64,000 nucleotides of DNA from Cavia porcellus (taxonomy: Eukaryota > Chordata > Mammalia > Rodentia > Caviidae): contig NW_026947496.1 in assembly GCF_034190915.1 (NCBI RefSeq), positions 57,608,501 to 57,672,500 of the forward strand, in the 5' to 3' direction. Below are positions 21,718 through 33,885 of this stretch, in pieces. The first letter of the stretch is position 1. Each line of letters begins with the position of its first letter. The translations under genes were made by a program, and so were the position numbers. The notes under the pieces are model-generated. The model made no database searches. It saw only the letters and a list, made by a program, of their open reading frames with translations, and was not told the origin of the DNA.

Positions 21718-22176
21718 TGTTATAGTTTAGGTGTTAAATCACCACCACCAAAGGCCCACGTGTTATGTAAAAGCTCAACCTCCATTTTAGTGCTAGTAGA
21801 GCAAACGTTAAAAAGTAACACCGAGGGCCAGGGATTTAACTCAGCCGCACAAGTGCCTGCCCGACAAGTGTGAAGTCCTGAGTTCGATCCTTGGTACAAA
21901 CAAACAAACAAACAAAAAAAAAACCCACCTATTAGTGGGTCTTCAGTTACTGAGGTATCCCTGAGGAGATTTTGGGGCTCTAGCTTCTCCTGCTTCTCCT
22001 TTCATATTTCTTACTCACTTTTTTCTCCCACATATTACCTGCCATGAAGGCTGAATGCGAGGGGACCAGTTGACCATGGACTAAAATGTGCAAAATTGTG
22101 AGCCAAAGAAACCTTTTCTTTTTATAAGTTGATTGTGTCAGGTATTTCCTATAGCAACCAAAAGCTGGTAAAAACA
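21718..22176 (+). mobile_element. MaLR-type LTR interrupted by an ID SINE
   Basis: It starts tgttatagtttaggtg, typical of the MaLR 5' end. It continues with aaaggcccacgtgttatg and, after the ID, gaccatggactaaaatgtgc and attgtgagccaaag. It ends gctggtaaaaaca, giving TG...CA borders. It is solitary, with no internal region. The flanking 5-bp duplication is not visible, probably lost to mutation. Confidence 0.72.
21826..21930 (+). mobile_element. ID-type SINE inside the MaLR LTR
   Basis: gggccagggatttaactcag (A-box half) and gtcctgagttcgatccttgg (B-box half) are followed by a (CAAA)n/poly(A) tail. It is the best preserved ID in the window. Pol III-type promoter boxes are recognisable. Confidence 0.88.
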
Positions 22177-22484
22177 ATTTTCACTGATCTTTCATATTCT
22201 CTTATATAAATGTAAGACCATTTACTTGAGCTTTTTCCAGTTTTAGATAATGACACCGCTACTGTGAACATTATTATGTGAGTCTTCAATAAAAAGCATT
22301 TGTGAATTTCTGTGAGAGACATGTACCTAGACATGTCTAGGGCACAGAATAGTAGTCTTGTGCTTAGCATTAGCAGACATGGCCAAATGGTTTTCTCAAG
22401 TGATTATGTGCATTCACATTCACATTCCTAATTCATGAAAATTTTTGTATGCATACTTAATGGTGCATCCTCAGAAACATCATG

Positions 22485-22877
22485 TGTTAGTTAACTTTTG
22501 TTGTTGGCTTATGATTTCAGCTGTTGCAGCTCATTTTTACCTTGCTCCAAGGCAGAAACACTATGGTGGAAAGACATGGCAGAGAAAAGCTATTCAATCT
22601 GTGGCAGCCAGGAAGAAGGGAGGGAGGGGGAGGGGGAAAATATGGTGTTGGGGGGGGGGAGAGAAAGGGAAGGAGATAGAGAATAGGTTTTTTCAAGGTA
22701 TAGCCCAGCTGCCCACTTCCTCCAGTCAGGCACTGCCTCTAACAGCACATTTAACCATGAACTCATCAGTGTTAACCCATCAGAGAGGTTAGTGCCCTAA
22801 GATCCAGGCATCTTCTAAAAGCCCCACAACTGAACACACAAGCCTTTGTGGGAACACTTTTGACCCAAAACATAACA
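22485..22877 (-). mobile_element. MaLR-type LTR, antisense
   Basis: The plus strand begins tgttagttaacttttgttg (reverse complement of the LTR 3' end). It carries an agctgcccacttcctcc block, a ccatgaactcatcagtg block and atcttctaaaagccccac, and ends near acataaca. The 4-mer catg abuts both ends (22481-22484 and 22878-22881). It contains a polypurine expansion at 22608-22684. No internal viral sequence is present. Confidence 0.68.
22608..22684 (+). repeat. G/A-rich polypurine tract
   Basis: Runs of ggga and a nine-G run lie within the LTR. Overlapping open frames here are low-complexity artefacts. Confidence 0.8.
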
Positions 22878-23310
22878 CATGGTGATTATTATTTATCATC
22901 TCTATCATCATAAATTTATGCATGAATTTTTTCACTCTTTTTTAAAACAATGTTTTGTCTCCTAACATTTCTTTAACTTAGTGACAAAGCGAATTCTTTA
23001 GGATTTCTCTAAGGTCTGTGGGTGGCAAATTTTCTTGACTATTATATGTGAGAAGCCCTTAATTTTATTCCCTAATTGATGGTTTATCCTGGTATAGGAT
23101 TTAGATAGGCAGTTTCTTCTTCAGTACCTTAGTGATATAACTCCATTTGTTCCTATGATCTGATGCCATTAGTCATAATTTCATACATAATATATTCCCT
23201 TTGATAGCAATTACACTTATTCTGATCACTGATGTTTTGCAGTTTAAATAAGCAATTGCTAGGGTTTGATTTACTTTTATTTATCCTGCTGGGTGATGAA
23301 GTGCCAATAC

Positions 23311-23945
23311 CCTCTGGTTTATTTTTGCTAATTTAACAACTCTAACTACAAAAGCTTCCATTTCCTTTGTGTCCTAGGCGAAATTTCAGAAATCATTAGA
23401 CCATGTGTGCTCTTTAAACAATACTAGACTCTGAGAGTCATTAAAATCATTGGCCTGATTTCCATCATTTGCCCGCTTGGGAGGTTGGAAGTTGTGTGAC
23501 TGGCCCACTTTATGGATTAATACTCAGGGCAGAAACATTCTAAAATTTCTCTTGGCATTTTGGGTGGAATTACAGAAAAAGTAAGCTTTTAGCAAATGAT
23601 GGAGTGTGAATGTTTCTTAAGCAGCCATGGATATCCCTCACAAAGTACTAAGGCAGGTTTGATCTAAAAGTAAGCATTTGATGCATGAGCAGTGAAAAAT
23701 ATCTCCCTGGAATTAGAATTTTCTTTCTTGGAGAGCGAACTACAACCTTTAATTTTCTGGTAGATTAGAATATACAAGTGTGGTTGCCCTTAGAAAGACA
23801 GTCTGGAAAATAAAATAGCATAAGCATTAGGCTGTAAATTACTCTCTTTGTGGGTAGCAAATTCATGGAAAGATATTCAGCTAAAGAAGGAAGTGACTGG
23901 AGGCGTACTTAACAGTGGCAGAAAAATTTGGTTGGAAAAGTGGTT
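23311..23945. other. unassigned sequence
   Basis: I recognise no gene or repeat family in this stretch between the old L1 and the inverted LTR pair. Confidence 0.45.
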
Positions 23946-23949
23946 TGAA

Positions 23950-24264
23950 GTAAGGAAAAACTGAATTGTATTCCTGCAAAATTCACATGTAGAAGTTCTA
24001 ACCACCCAGTACCTCAGAATGTGACTGTATATGGAGATAGGCGTATAAAATGTTAGCATGGGCCCTAATTCAATGTGACCTCTGTTCTTATGAAAATAGT
24101 AAAGCAAGAAGGAAGCCGTCTGCAAGACACATCTGCAAGAGGGAAGAAGGAACCAAACCAGATGTCAAATTCACCTTGTGACCTTCCCAGATGGTGAGAA
24201 AATACATTTTAGTGTTAAAGCTACCAGGTCTATTGCACTTTGTAATGGTAAACTAATGTACAGA
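23950..24264 (+). mobile_element. MaLR (MST/MLT-type) LTR, sense
   Basis: The order of motifs is diagnostic: a tgtattcctgcaaaattcac start, a gttctaaccacccagtacc block, a gcctgtcatgag-like middle, gaagccgtctgcaaga, then a ggtgagaaaatac block and a tctattgcactttgtaatg terminus. It is a solitary LTR fragment. It abuts the next LTR with about 2 bp between them. Confidence 0.72.
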
Positions 24265-24266
24265 CT

Positions 24267-24606
24267 ATCTTATTACACTTTGTGCTGCTATAACAATAAC
24301 CCAGAAATAATGTACATTTGTTTCTCACTATTCTGAAAGTTGAGAAATCTAAGACGAGGGGGACAGCATCTAATGAGAGCCTTCTGCTATGTCACCCCAT
24401 TTGGAAAGATGGAGAGAGGAGGAGAAAACTCATTCTTTATCAGGAGCACAATCCTAAAATAATTTACCAATTCCCTAAATAGTGGCATTAATCTACAGAG
24501 AAGACAGAGCCCTACTGACCTGGTCAATTTTCAAAGGTCTTACTGTTACTTTGGAAAATATGTTTCCAACACATGAACTTTGGGGGACACATTCAAACCA
24601 TAGTAG
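24267..24606 (-). mobile_element. MaLR (MST/MLT-type) LTR, antisense, abutting the previous one
   Basis: The plus strand starts with the reverse complement of a MaLR 3' end (ctttgtgctgctataac). It continues with tttctcactattctgaaag and ends with acacatgaactttgggggac and acattcaaaccatag. With 23950-24264 it forms an inverted pair joined 3' end to 3' end. Confidence 0.72.
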
Positions 24607-24609
24607 AGA

Positions 24610-27600
24610 ATAGTTTCAAAATTTCTGGAATTGCAGAGCTCAAAGCAGGAAGAAATTATTTTCTAGGTAAAACCTAGCAAAATGGTAGCAGATTGGCCGC
24701 TAGGTACAAGGGAGAAGTACAAGCAGTCCTATGCTAAATATTCTTTAAAATTAAATTACAAAGCAAATTCCCACATATTGTTTGGTGGATAATTCTAGTA
24801 AATATGAGTGATCTGTAATAAAACACCATGTGGCTGTGCCAGTGTGTTATACATCTCAACAAATATGGAACCATGTTGATGCTTAGTCTTGCTTAAAAGC
24901 AAGAGTCATAAACACAAGTTTACATTTATGATACTAACTTCACTTCCCTTAAAGCGTACGCTATGCCAATGCCTGCAACCGAAAGCAAGTTGAGTAGCTT
25001 GACAAAGACCCAGGGTTGTTGCTACAGCTGCAGCTTGATAGTAGCATTGGGAAATTAAAACTTTTTAGCTTTCCCTAAGCTGTTTTCTTACAGATGGTTC
25101 TGGGAGTTGATTTTTGTATGTGTGTTGTATATGACGGTTGTTCTAGCCAAGAAAAAAAAGCTCACAGGACTATTTACTCTCTCATTCAATTTCCTAAGGC
25201 AAAAATCAAATTAAGATAAGAATATTAATAGGAAACTGCAGTCTCTTAAAAATATAGGTTTGCATAGAGGATTTTTAGTGACTTCTTTGGGGTTTACTTA
25301 CTTCATATACACTCTATAAATCATGCAGGCATTTATTACAATGGTGAAATGGAATTTGTAGAATCGCTTGTATTTACTCATAAGTTTGTAGTATACATTT
25401 TTTTGAAATATATAGACTGGTTTATAATGTGGTAAACATAAAAATGACATAAGGTATATAATTAAAGAAAACTTTCAAACACTATGATTTCTTCCATTGT
25501 AGATCTTTTTATTTTTGTGGAGGGATTGCCAGGCAGTAAAACACTATGCGTGCATACATTTTGCTTAGCTATGCTACTCAACTTCTCAGCTGAAAGTGTC
25601 TATTGCAAATATTGTCCTGCAGATGAAGAACATAGACTTTAGATTTCTAGTTTTCATTCCCTCACTTCATAAAAATCCATGTCAGGTTAGTAGGTTTGTA
25701 AATATTTACCCAGGGTAACAGTTCCAGACCAGACATTTTCTTCTGCACAGTGTTCTCTATTTAGGTATGGTTATTTAAGCAAAAATCTGCATGCAAGGAA
25801 AACATTAATGCATCAAGAATTGTTCAGTTAATATACATTACCAAAAACTTTAAAAAGAAATATTTTCACTTCAAAATTCTAAATGAGTTATTTTTGTTAC
25901 TCTACTATTCTAACGAATCTACTCTTATGCAATGATTTCAGCTTATTTTCAAATATCATTAGAGTTTTGCGTTTACATTTTCAAAGCAATATATGCAAAA
26001 TAGATAGGGAAAATAAGATTTTGAGATCTAGTTATTCATGAATTATTTTAAAAATCTATGAGGAAGGTGTTCAACAGCACAGACCAGCACTACGTTTTTG
26101 TCTGACTGTCATGGTTAGAAACAGGAAGTAGCTGCACGTTTTCTAGAATATTAGAAAATATAATATTTAGGAACATAATCTTGAATTGAACTTTGAAATC
26201 ACTAATTCATTTATAATGAAAAAAACTCTTATTCATATTATTTTTCACATATAGAATATAAAATTTAAATACATATGAGAGGCAGTGTTTACTTTTATTG
26301 GGTACCATGTTATTGTTCCTACTTTCCACAATGCTCTATTTTATTGTGTGAGTTTTCAAAGTGTGTGCAACTAAATCACTTCCTTATATATCTCTTTTAA
26401 ACAGTAATGTATTCTACTTTTTTATTAAGTAATCTTATTTCTCATTTCTTTTTTCTTGAATAATATTTAAAACACAGATTTGTGCTTCTAGAATTAAAAT
26501 ATAATTATAGTGTAATCGGTGACAACCCAGTCCACTTAATAATGGCCTTTTAGTTACTGAAATGTATTCTACAGCATGCATCAGATAATTACAATTATTA
26601 GGGACCATGAATGAAATGTATGCTGACTACTAATTCTTAGTGCACCCATATTAAATCACTAAAATCTGGCTCCAGAGGGCAAAGAGTGAAAAATCAATTA
26701 AAAATGTAATCTGTAAATGAGCAAAGAGAATATTCACTAGCAAGAAAAGCATTATCAAATGCATGTTAGCTGGGCAGATGAATTTCTGACTGGGGTTCCC
26801 AGAATTGTTTGAGGTATATCTTAAAAGTCACCTTTCAGGATACATTTAACCAGATTGTCCCCTGTCCCTGTTTAACAAAAGAGACTTAATGATACCTTCA
26901 TGCCACTTTCAAATTGAGGACTTTAAATACCTGCTCAACTGACTCCTTAATGCTAAACTCAGGCTACTTTGGTAGGAGCAAAATGTGGTTCAGTGTTTAG
27001 AAGTTTTCGAAAACTATTGGTGTGCTTTCACCAGAAAACTGAAGGTCCTAAATAGCTCTTAACAGGAAATTAGAAATCATTTCATATTCATGTAGGGGTA
27101 AGCCCTTCATAACAAACATTTCATATTGATCATTTGGAAGAGAATTTGATCTTGTATTGATTAAAATGATTAAAATTAAGAAAGAAGCAAACAGAGGAAT
27201 GTGATCTCCAAGTAATTATCACTTACCTATGTTGGTGTTCTTAATGGTGCCCAGTAAAGTATTCTATTTCTGCTTGGTCTCTGAAAGTATCTTAAAGACA
27301 AAGGAGTTATACAGATTCCTTTGTTGTTGGCAAAGGTGATATCAGAAAATGTATTAAATCTGCAGGCAGATGAGATTTGTAGTACAAAACTTTGAAACTG
27401 ACTTACCGTTAGTGCAGCCACAGGCCTTGACTTGTCATGGCCTTCACTTGTGAACTTGCAGAATAGCAAAGCAGAAAAGACAGTTTACTTCCCAAGGGAA
27501 TTCCTTCCTTGGACAAGGATGGGGTTCTCTGCATGTTTCCACAGGAAATTAAAATTACTCTCTGGGGCTAAATGCAAAGAAGGAAGAGAAGGCTGCTTCA

Positions 27601-27895
27601 TCCCATGCATGGAGCTCCCTCCACTTACAAGAAGAGAAATGAAGTAACTCACTGAATGATGGTTTCCACTGAAAATGTTTTGATATAGAAAGTAGGAGCA
27701 AATGCCAAACTGATGAGTTTATGCCTCAGAAAACACAGCTCCCAATGAATACTACAAAATGTATTATACACCATAATTTTTGAGAAAGTTCCAAGGTTAG
27801 CAGAAATATGGAGAGAATTGTTTCTTTGCAAAATAAGAATATAGCTATTTTCGCATGATTAGAAGAAAAATCATTATTTTATTATTCAGAATTTA
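24610..27895. other. 3.3-kb stretch with no recognised repeats or genes
   Basis: No L1, SINE, LTR or microsatellite is visible here, in contrast to the rest of the window. Open frames are short (71-80 codons at 27227-27647 on opposite strands) and lack family motifs. A single-exon gene is not supported. It may hold ancient unrecognised repeats or conserved non-coding sequence. Confidence 0.45.
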
Positions 27896-27899
27896 TAAA

Positions 27900-28325
27900 A
27901 TAAGGATTGTGCTCCGGCTTGTGTACAGATGTCCCGCTAAGCCTCCTGTGCTCATAGGTGGGGCTTTTGTGAGGGGTCTGAGTCATAGAAGTATGATACT
28001 GGTTTATGGGTATGATAACTGGATTAATCTACAGATCACTTTAGCACAGCCCTAGGTGATGGAATAACGAATGGGGGGAAACCCACTCTCAGTGTGAGAG
28101 GCACCAACCAATAGGCTTGTAGCTGGGATGGCATATAGAGGGAAAGAGAGAAGTGACTGTGTCCATACTGCGAACTCTTTCTCTTCTGCGCTGCCCTCTG
28201 CCAGCTGCCTTGTCTTGGAATGACTGAAACTTCCATAAACTGTGAGCTAAAATAAATGTTTCCCCCTTTAACTTGTGGTTGTCGAGTAATTTTGCCCCAG
28301 AAATGAGAGAGTAGTAGCTAAGACA
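27900..28325 (+). mobile_element. MaLR-like LTR, sense
   Basis: The recognisable pieces are ggtggggcttttgtgagggg, a tctctttctcttctgc block, gactgaaacttccataaac, then tgtgagctaaaataaatg (with AATAAA at 28252-28257). It ends with a gtagctaagaca-type terminus. This is the usual MaLR 3' organisation. The 5' border is uncertain. Confidence 0.62.
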
Positions 28326-28329
28326 GGTG

Positions 28330-29159
28330 GTATTCTGCACAGTGCTTGGAGTAACAATTTATCTTTACTCGACTATTATTCAGTTTGAGTCTGGAACAAT
28401 ATTTATTGCACATTGCAAAGGTAAATATTGTACATCTAGGAATCACATGAAAAATAAAAGCACATTTTAATGATGTATATTAGTAGTTTAACCTTCAAAT
28501 CTCTACATGAACTAGGCAGGGACATGAAGTGCAAGTTAAGAAAACAACAGTATGCGTATAATGAAAACTGACAACTGCTACTTAGCTCCATAGTAGGGAA
28601 GACCTTGAGAATGAGGAGGACTCTAGCATATTTGTGTTTAGTATAAATAGCTTAGCTATGATTAAGGTCTGCCTGATTTTCCTGATTTTTCAAATGAACC
28701 TGAAAACTTAGATTTTCAGTAATACCATCAAGTCTTTAAATCATTAAAAAATAAAAATGGCCCAGAAATGAGAGAAATCAAGAGAATGCTTTTAAAACAG
28801 GAGAAATTTGCTTTGGGTCAGGTGACACAGGTCTCCGCAAAGCTGCTGCAGCTCCTGGGTGGGGCTGCCACGGCATGGGCTGTGTGGACCAGGGTTTTAG
28901 AAGCACCCTGTTTTGAAAACTAGAACTGCCTATTCCTTTATGGGACAGATTTTGTGTTCTCCTGGCAGTCAATTGTTATGGCCAAGAACATTTGACCTGT
29001 GAAACAAGAATTATTTGCAATCTGACATTTTCCAGAAAAGTGTTGCCAGTTCTAAGAAAACAAAAGGAGTACTTAATACACAGTAGCCAACAAATGGGGA
29101 GTTTCCAAGGAAATCCTGTATATTCAATGACTTTAACATTTGTTGTTAATACATTCACG
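28330..29159. other. unassigned sequence
   Basis: Nothing is recognised here. A slightly G+C-richer patch at 28810-28880 gives a 64-codon minus frame with no known motif. Confidence 0.45.
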
Positions 29160-29275
29160 TAACATATATCAAGTATATGTGTGTGTATACATATATTATA
29201 TGTATATCATATATGCATATATATCATATATTTCTTATATGATTTCTAAATATATATATCATATATTTCTTAACC
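29160..29275 (+). repeat. TA-rich tract with an internal duplication
   Basis: Alternating TA/TG sequence. The block tatatcatatatttctta occurs twice, about 38 bp apart (near 29219 and 29257). Confidence 0.75.
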
Positions 29276-29354
29276 TCTGTCAAGGGCTAAGGTTATATAA
29301 CCAGGTCCCACCCTTCAAACACCTCATGAATTAGTTGTATGGTTGATACATTGA

Positions 29355-29468
29355 GTCAACTTTAGAAGTTTATAAATTTAACTAGGAGACTCTGCAGGGA
29401 GCCAGTATCTAAAGTTAACTTTAGAAGTTTATAAATTTAACTAGGAGACACAGCAGGGAGCCAGTAAA
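29355..29468 (+). repeat. tandem duplication, two copies of a 59-bp unit
   Basis: The unit around aactttagaagtttataaat and aggagac...cagggagccagta occurs at 29355-29413 and again at 29414-29468. Only a few mismatches separate the copies (for example tcaac/ttaac and tctgc/acagc). Confidence 0.88.
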
Positions 29469-29767
29469 CACCCTGAGAGAGTACAAGAAGCAAGCACAAT
29501 ATGTGTGATTGCTACAGCTACCCTGGGAGGAGGAGTGGTAGCCTGCCTACAATATAAGAGAAGAAAAGATTCTTGTACACTGAGCCCTTTTACTCTGATT
29601 GCTTTTGCTGTCTTTTGCCACCTTGAGATGTTCCCCAAGTATCTTGGAGCCCCACTGCCTTGGACCCAATTGATTATGGACTGAAACCTCCACAAACTGT
29701 GAGCTAAATAAACTTTTTCTTTCTTAATTTTGGGTGTTGAGTATTTTTTCCCAGCATTGAGAGAAAA
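29469..29767 (+). mobile_element. MaLR-like LTR, sense (3' part)
   Basis: The stretch contains tatggactgaaacctccac, aactgtgagctaaataaac (AATAAA), then a gttgagtattttttccc block and a gtaacaaagaca end. It matches the layout of 28200-28325. The 59-bp duplication forms its left edge, so its 5' part is unclear. Confidence 0.6.
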
Positions 29768-30350
29768 GTAACAAAGACAATTAGTGTGAGTATGGTTGAA
29801 AACTACTGAGTAAAATCAACGCTAGTTAGTCAAGTAGAAAAGAGTTAAAAGATATATCGCATATATGAGGAGAATGTTACATTTTGGAGCAAGAATAGGT
29901 GCATTAGATTTTTACCAAATAAACTAGACATCTTTGTCAGCTAATGGGATATGGATAATAAAGAACTAAGGAAACCTCTATTTTAAATTTCATTGTAAAT
30001 ATTTTCTAACTTTAGGTTCCATTAGCCTACCAAAAAACAAGTGTAGAAGTTTGAGCCAAATTTACATGTGATGAAACTACTAAAATGAATGGAAATTATA
30101 GAAAAATGTGTACTAGCTGTGAATTATATTGGATAGCAAGCAAGAAAATTTTTAAACAAATACATAAAATGGTATATAATTGCTCATTTGTCTCAGACAT
30201 GAATCTGAAAATCAGTGTTCAAAATTGGCACATTGTTTTTTGTTTTATGTGGTTTATAGGTTTTTGCCTCATGGTATCAATATGACTACTGTACACCCAT
30301 AACTCACAAATATGAAGGTCATGAGATCAGATGACATAGGGGAATATCTT

Positions 30351-30352
<2 letters not shown>
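29768..30352. other. unassigned sequence
   Basis: No gene or repeat is recognised. Confidence 0.45.
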
Positions 30353-30401
<49 letters not shown>

Positions 30402-30423
30402 TCTCTCTCCCCCCCTCTCTCTC
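30353..30423 (+). repeat. (CT)n microsatellite
   Basis: About 35 CT units with two short interruptions (ccct and cccccc) near the right end. Confidence 0.95.
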
Positions 30424-33400
30424 AAGCTTTTATTTGAAGTATAACACGCACTTCTATGTTTATCACTGCTCTGAAGGCTTTCTAGTGGGACAAGATACAG
30501 AGGAAGAAGACAGTGATGTTGATCCCCTTACCCAGGGAATGCCTTGATTATGTCTTAATTTTTACCAAAAATGGTTAAAAAGGATAACAAATAGTTTTAA
30601 AAATAAAAATAGAAATTATTACATAACAAAGATATAAAGAAGAAAAATAATTTTGAACAATTTTAGTGTTCATGCTTTAAACTACTTTCTCTTTTATGTT
30701 TAGATTCACAAAAATCGAACCTTTGTGTTAAAAATAACCACAGTATAAAGACAGTTATATGCTTTATAGGTGTTAGTCTTGAAACAATAGTGTACACCAT
30801 TGATTATCAGGTGTTTAGTGGGCTAGTCCATCAATTATGTAAATATGCTTTGTAATGTTTGCATAAGGGAAAAATTACTCAGTGACATATTTCTTAGAAC
30901 ATAACCCTGTCATTATGTGACATGACTGAACTATGATTCACTTTGTTTATTCTTATCACTCTTGGTGAGAGAATATTTGTATTTTTGCTTCTTAATAGGA
31001 ACATTAAAAAATAGTTTACCAAGTTAATACTTGAAAGTACAAGAGTCATATAAAAGATGGTAGAATCGTACTTGTTATCCAGTGAAAAATCGAAGAGGAA
31101 GAAAATTGGGAATCAGAGAAGAGATGTTAAATGTCCACAGGGCCAGAGGAGGATAGTTCTTCCATGACTACTTTAGACTTTAAACAAAGTTTAAGCATCA
31201 TTTCAGATTGCATAAAAGTCCGCTAGGAAGAGGAATTCAGTATCCATCTATTGAAATCATGTTGTACTCAAGGAACAAAGAGAAATCTACACCCTTATAA
31301 TCATTCAATATGGAAAACTTTCAGACAGTTGTTACTTACATTAGTGGTACCAGCATGAGTACAGCAAGGAATGAATTAATGACCCAGTATCCTAGGAAAC
31401 TTTTAAGTTACAGGAAACTTACTCTTCTTCTTATATATGTTTCTACTGTGGTAGAGAAGACACTTGGCTTTGTGTACATGGTCACAAAAGAAATGCCTAC
31501 AGTGGCTGGGCAGGTGACACATCATGTCAAACTGGACAAACATGCCCTCCCTGGCCACATCTTAGCAGACACTATGCAATTCAGGCATTTTTATAAAAAA
31601 TTTGGGTCTATGTCAAGATTTTTTTTTCTCCAAAATTTCTGCTTTTAAATATTTCAATTGTATCAAATAAATAAATGTGCTTTGTAGTGAAAGTAAACAA
31701 GACCAGCCAGATAATCCTATCCACATGTGAAATGAGGTCTCTAGTTTGTGAAATCAGTGAAAGAGAGCAGAGTGCCTATGATGAGTCTAGTATTATTTCA
31801 ACTCTAGATGAGCTATGTGATTTTCATACAGGCCTCTGACACTGTCTAATGCACCCTGATTTTCTGCATTGGCACATAAAATCTTTATTTACTTGAAATC
31901 TGAGGTCTTTCTTAGAACTTGAAGATAAAAACTGAAATGTCCAGTGTTTTAGGTTTAAATTCAGTGTTCTTTTTCAAGTTTTTAGCCCACATTTTAAGTA
32001 ATATTTTATAGAATCTATCAAGCTTCCTTTCAACATAGTGAGAAGATTTTTTTCTCAGTATTTTCAGGACAAAGGTGAAGGTGATATTTTTCAATTGTTT
32101 TGAACATGTTAATTTCATTTGAATAACAACCAGAAACATGCAAGTTGTTGGGTAAGTAGTCTACACTTTAATTCTTTAAAATTGACAATGTTGAAACTTG
32201 TAGTCAGAAAGAAGAGAAAAACAAAAGTAAATGTTAACATTTCACTATGCTATTTGGGAGGTTGACATGAATGTTCTGATATTAGCTTATATCTATTCAA
32301 AGGTATATATATATATATATATAAAATGGATAAATATAAATACAAATATAAGCATGTAACTTCCAAAATACATTGTGATTATTTAGCTTTTTTATATAAG
32401 AAACATTAAACTTATGACTGAAATTATGTACAAGCACATGATATATACAATTATATACACATATATGTTGGATCTAGTTATTTTTATTTTATTTGCACTG
32501 GTACATGTGTATTAGTATTCATTTTTATTGCCTGACTCATTAGACAAATGTAAGGTAATGTAAACATTTGAAAATACTACTTACTAAAGGATAGAATATA
32601 ATTGAATAAGTAATCAGAATTGCTTAAGCTCTGTAAAACATTATTTGGCACTTTCATGAAAAATCAAGGTAAATAACGTATATTAATATTTTAATTTAAC
32701 ATGCATTTAACAAATAATATTGGTCTTATTACATACTCAGAATAGTATTTTCATAAATATATCATTATTGTTTAAATGATAAGCAAAATTGAGGGAGAGG
32801 AAACAAATACACGTTGCTTAAAATATGAAGAACGGCGTTTGTTAAAAAAATACAGTCAGTGAGAAATAGCTAAAGTATGTTAGAGTTCTCTACATTGTCT
32901 AGACATCCAAAGCAGACAGGGTGAAGGGAAAAGTGATTGTGGATGGCAAATTAGATGTGAATTTGCAACCTGTGCTGCCAGTAAAAAACTTTCTGTGCTA
33001 TTTGGGGTTGAAAAGTTAACATGTCATGAACCAGGAGAAGTAATTGCCTCTCTCCATTTTTGAACAGACTGTACCTGGAATATCTTATTTGTTCCAGAAA
33101 AATCATAAAACTAAAACTGAAATCCTCAAAATTTAAACAATAGTAAACTGTAGGATGAAATGAAGTCTTGGGTGAAAATTAAAAGCTGGATAAATTAAAT
33201 GTGCATAAATAAATTAAGAAATTAGTAATATGCTCACTGTACCACAATGTTGGAACAAAGGAATAATTGACTAAAAAATCCTGATGAAAAAGTTTTCAGG
33301 AGCATCTGTGTCAATCAAAACCACTGATTTTAGAAAAACCACTGATGAGTTATATTGGGTGATGTAATATTTTCCTTTTGTAATGTATTTATTGATCTTT

Positions 33401-33824
33401 AATATAACTTAGTGAACTAAATGAACCAAAAAGATTATACCCTTTCAATACATTTATGGAGATAATTAAACGTGCCCTTTAGTTTGCTACACTGAAGTTT
33501 ATATCCTAAAATAATAGAATCACAGCTATTGAAATTTGAAGATATACATCTGCCTGGCATCTACGAACTCTCCCCCTCCTCACCTCCAGCTGCAGCAGCT
33601 TTATTGACCAGGGCCTGGAGCACCTCAAAATTTCTTGCCGTGTTTGTGCTGAAGCCTCAAGTTTGTAGACTGCAACCAGTAAATGACTGAGCACTAGGGG
33701 CGACTAAAGCCAACTTATCCTCAGGAAATAAAGAAGTGGCATGGCTGAGTTTGCATCAAGGGGTCACCAACTGTTTCTCCAAATCTTCTTGGAGATCTTA
33801 TACTATTGAGGATGCTCAGTGCAT
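30424..33824. other. 3.4-kb stretch with no recognised genes or repeats
   Basis: Apart from a (TA)n run at 32305-32322, nothing is recognised. The longest frame (31310-31648, plus, 112 codons) shows no domain, lacks a poly(A)-tailed pseudogene layout and lies in AT-rich sequence, so I do not call it a gene. A G+C-richer patch at 33550-33610 likewise shows no known protein. Confidence 0.42.
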
Positions 33825-33839
33825 CTCTTTCTTTCTTTT

Positions 33840-33870
<31 letters not shown>

Positions 33871-33885
33871 GTTTTTTTTTTCTTC
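33825..33885 (+). repeat. (TTTC)n microsatellite with T-run
   Basis: About ten TTTC units, then a T-run. The overlapping 87-codon frame is low-complexity only. Confidence 0.93.

Larger units (their letters stand above)
21440..23310 (-). mobile_element. old antisense L1, split by two LTRs and an ID, ORF2 largely missing
   Basis: Plus-strand pieces carry antisense L1 3' UTR and ORF2 C-terminal signatures (21490-21717 and 22178-22484, with tttaacataatgctgtcaag and ctactgtgaacattatt). After the second LTR come ORF1-like signatures (about 22990-23300, with attttcttgactattatatg and tttatcctgctgggtgatg). Most of ORF2 is absent between the two parts, so there was a deletion before or with the LTR insertion. 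Confidence 0.6.

Noticed and set aside
22445..22792. Gly/Arg-rich 115-codon plus-strand frame
   Set aside because: It comes from the polypurine tract inside an antisense LTR and is a low-complexity artefact.
31310..31648. 112-codon plus-strand open frame, considered as a gene or retrocopy
   Set aside because: No protein family is recognised, no clear poly(A) tail or flanking duplication is present, and composition is the same as the surroundings.
33540..33720. G+C-richer patch considered as a processed pseudogene
   Set aside because: I could not match its translation in any frame to a known protein, and no poly(A) tail or duplication is visible.
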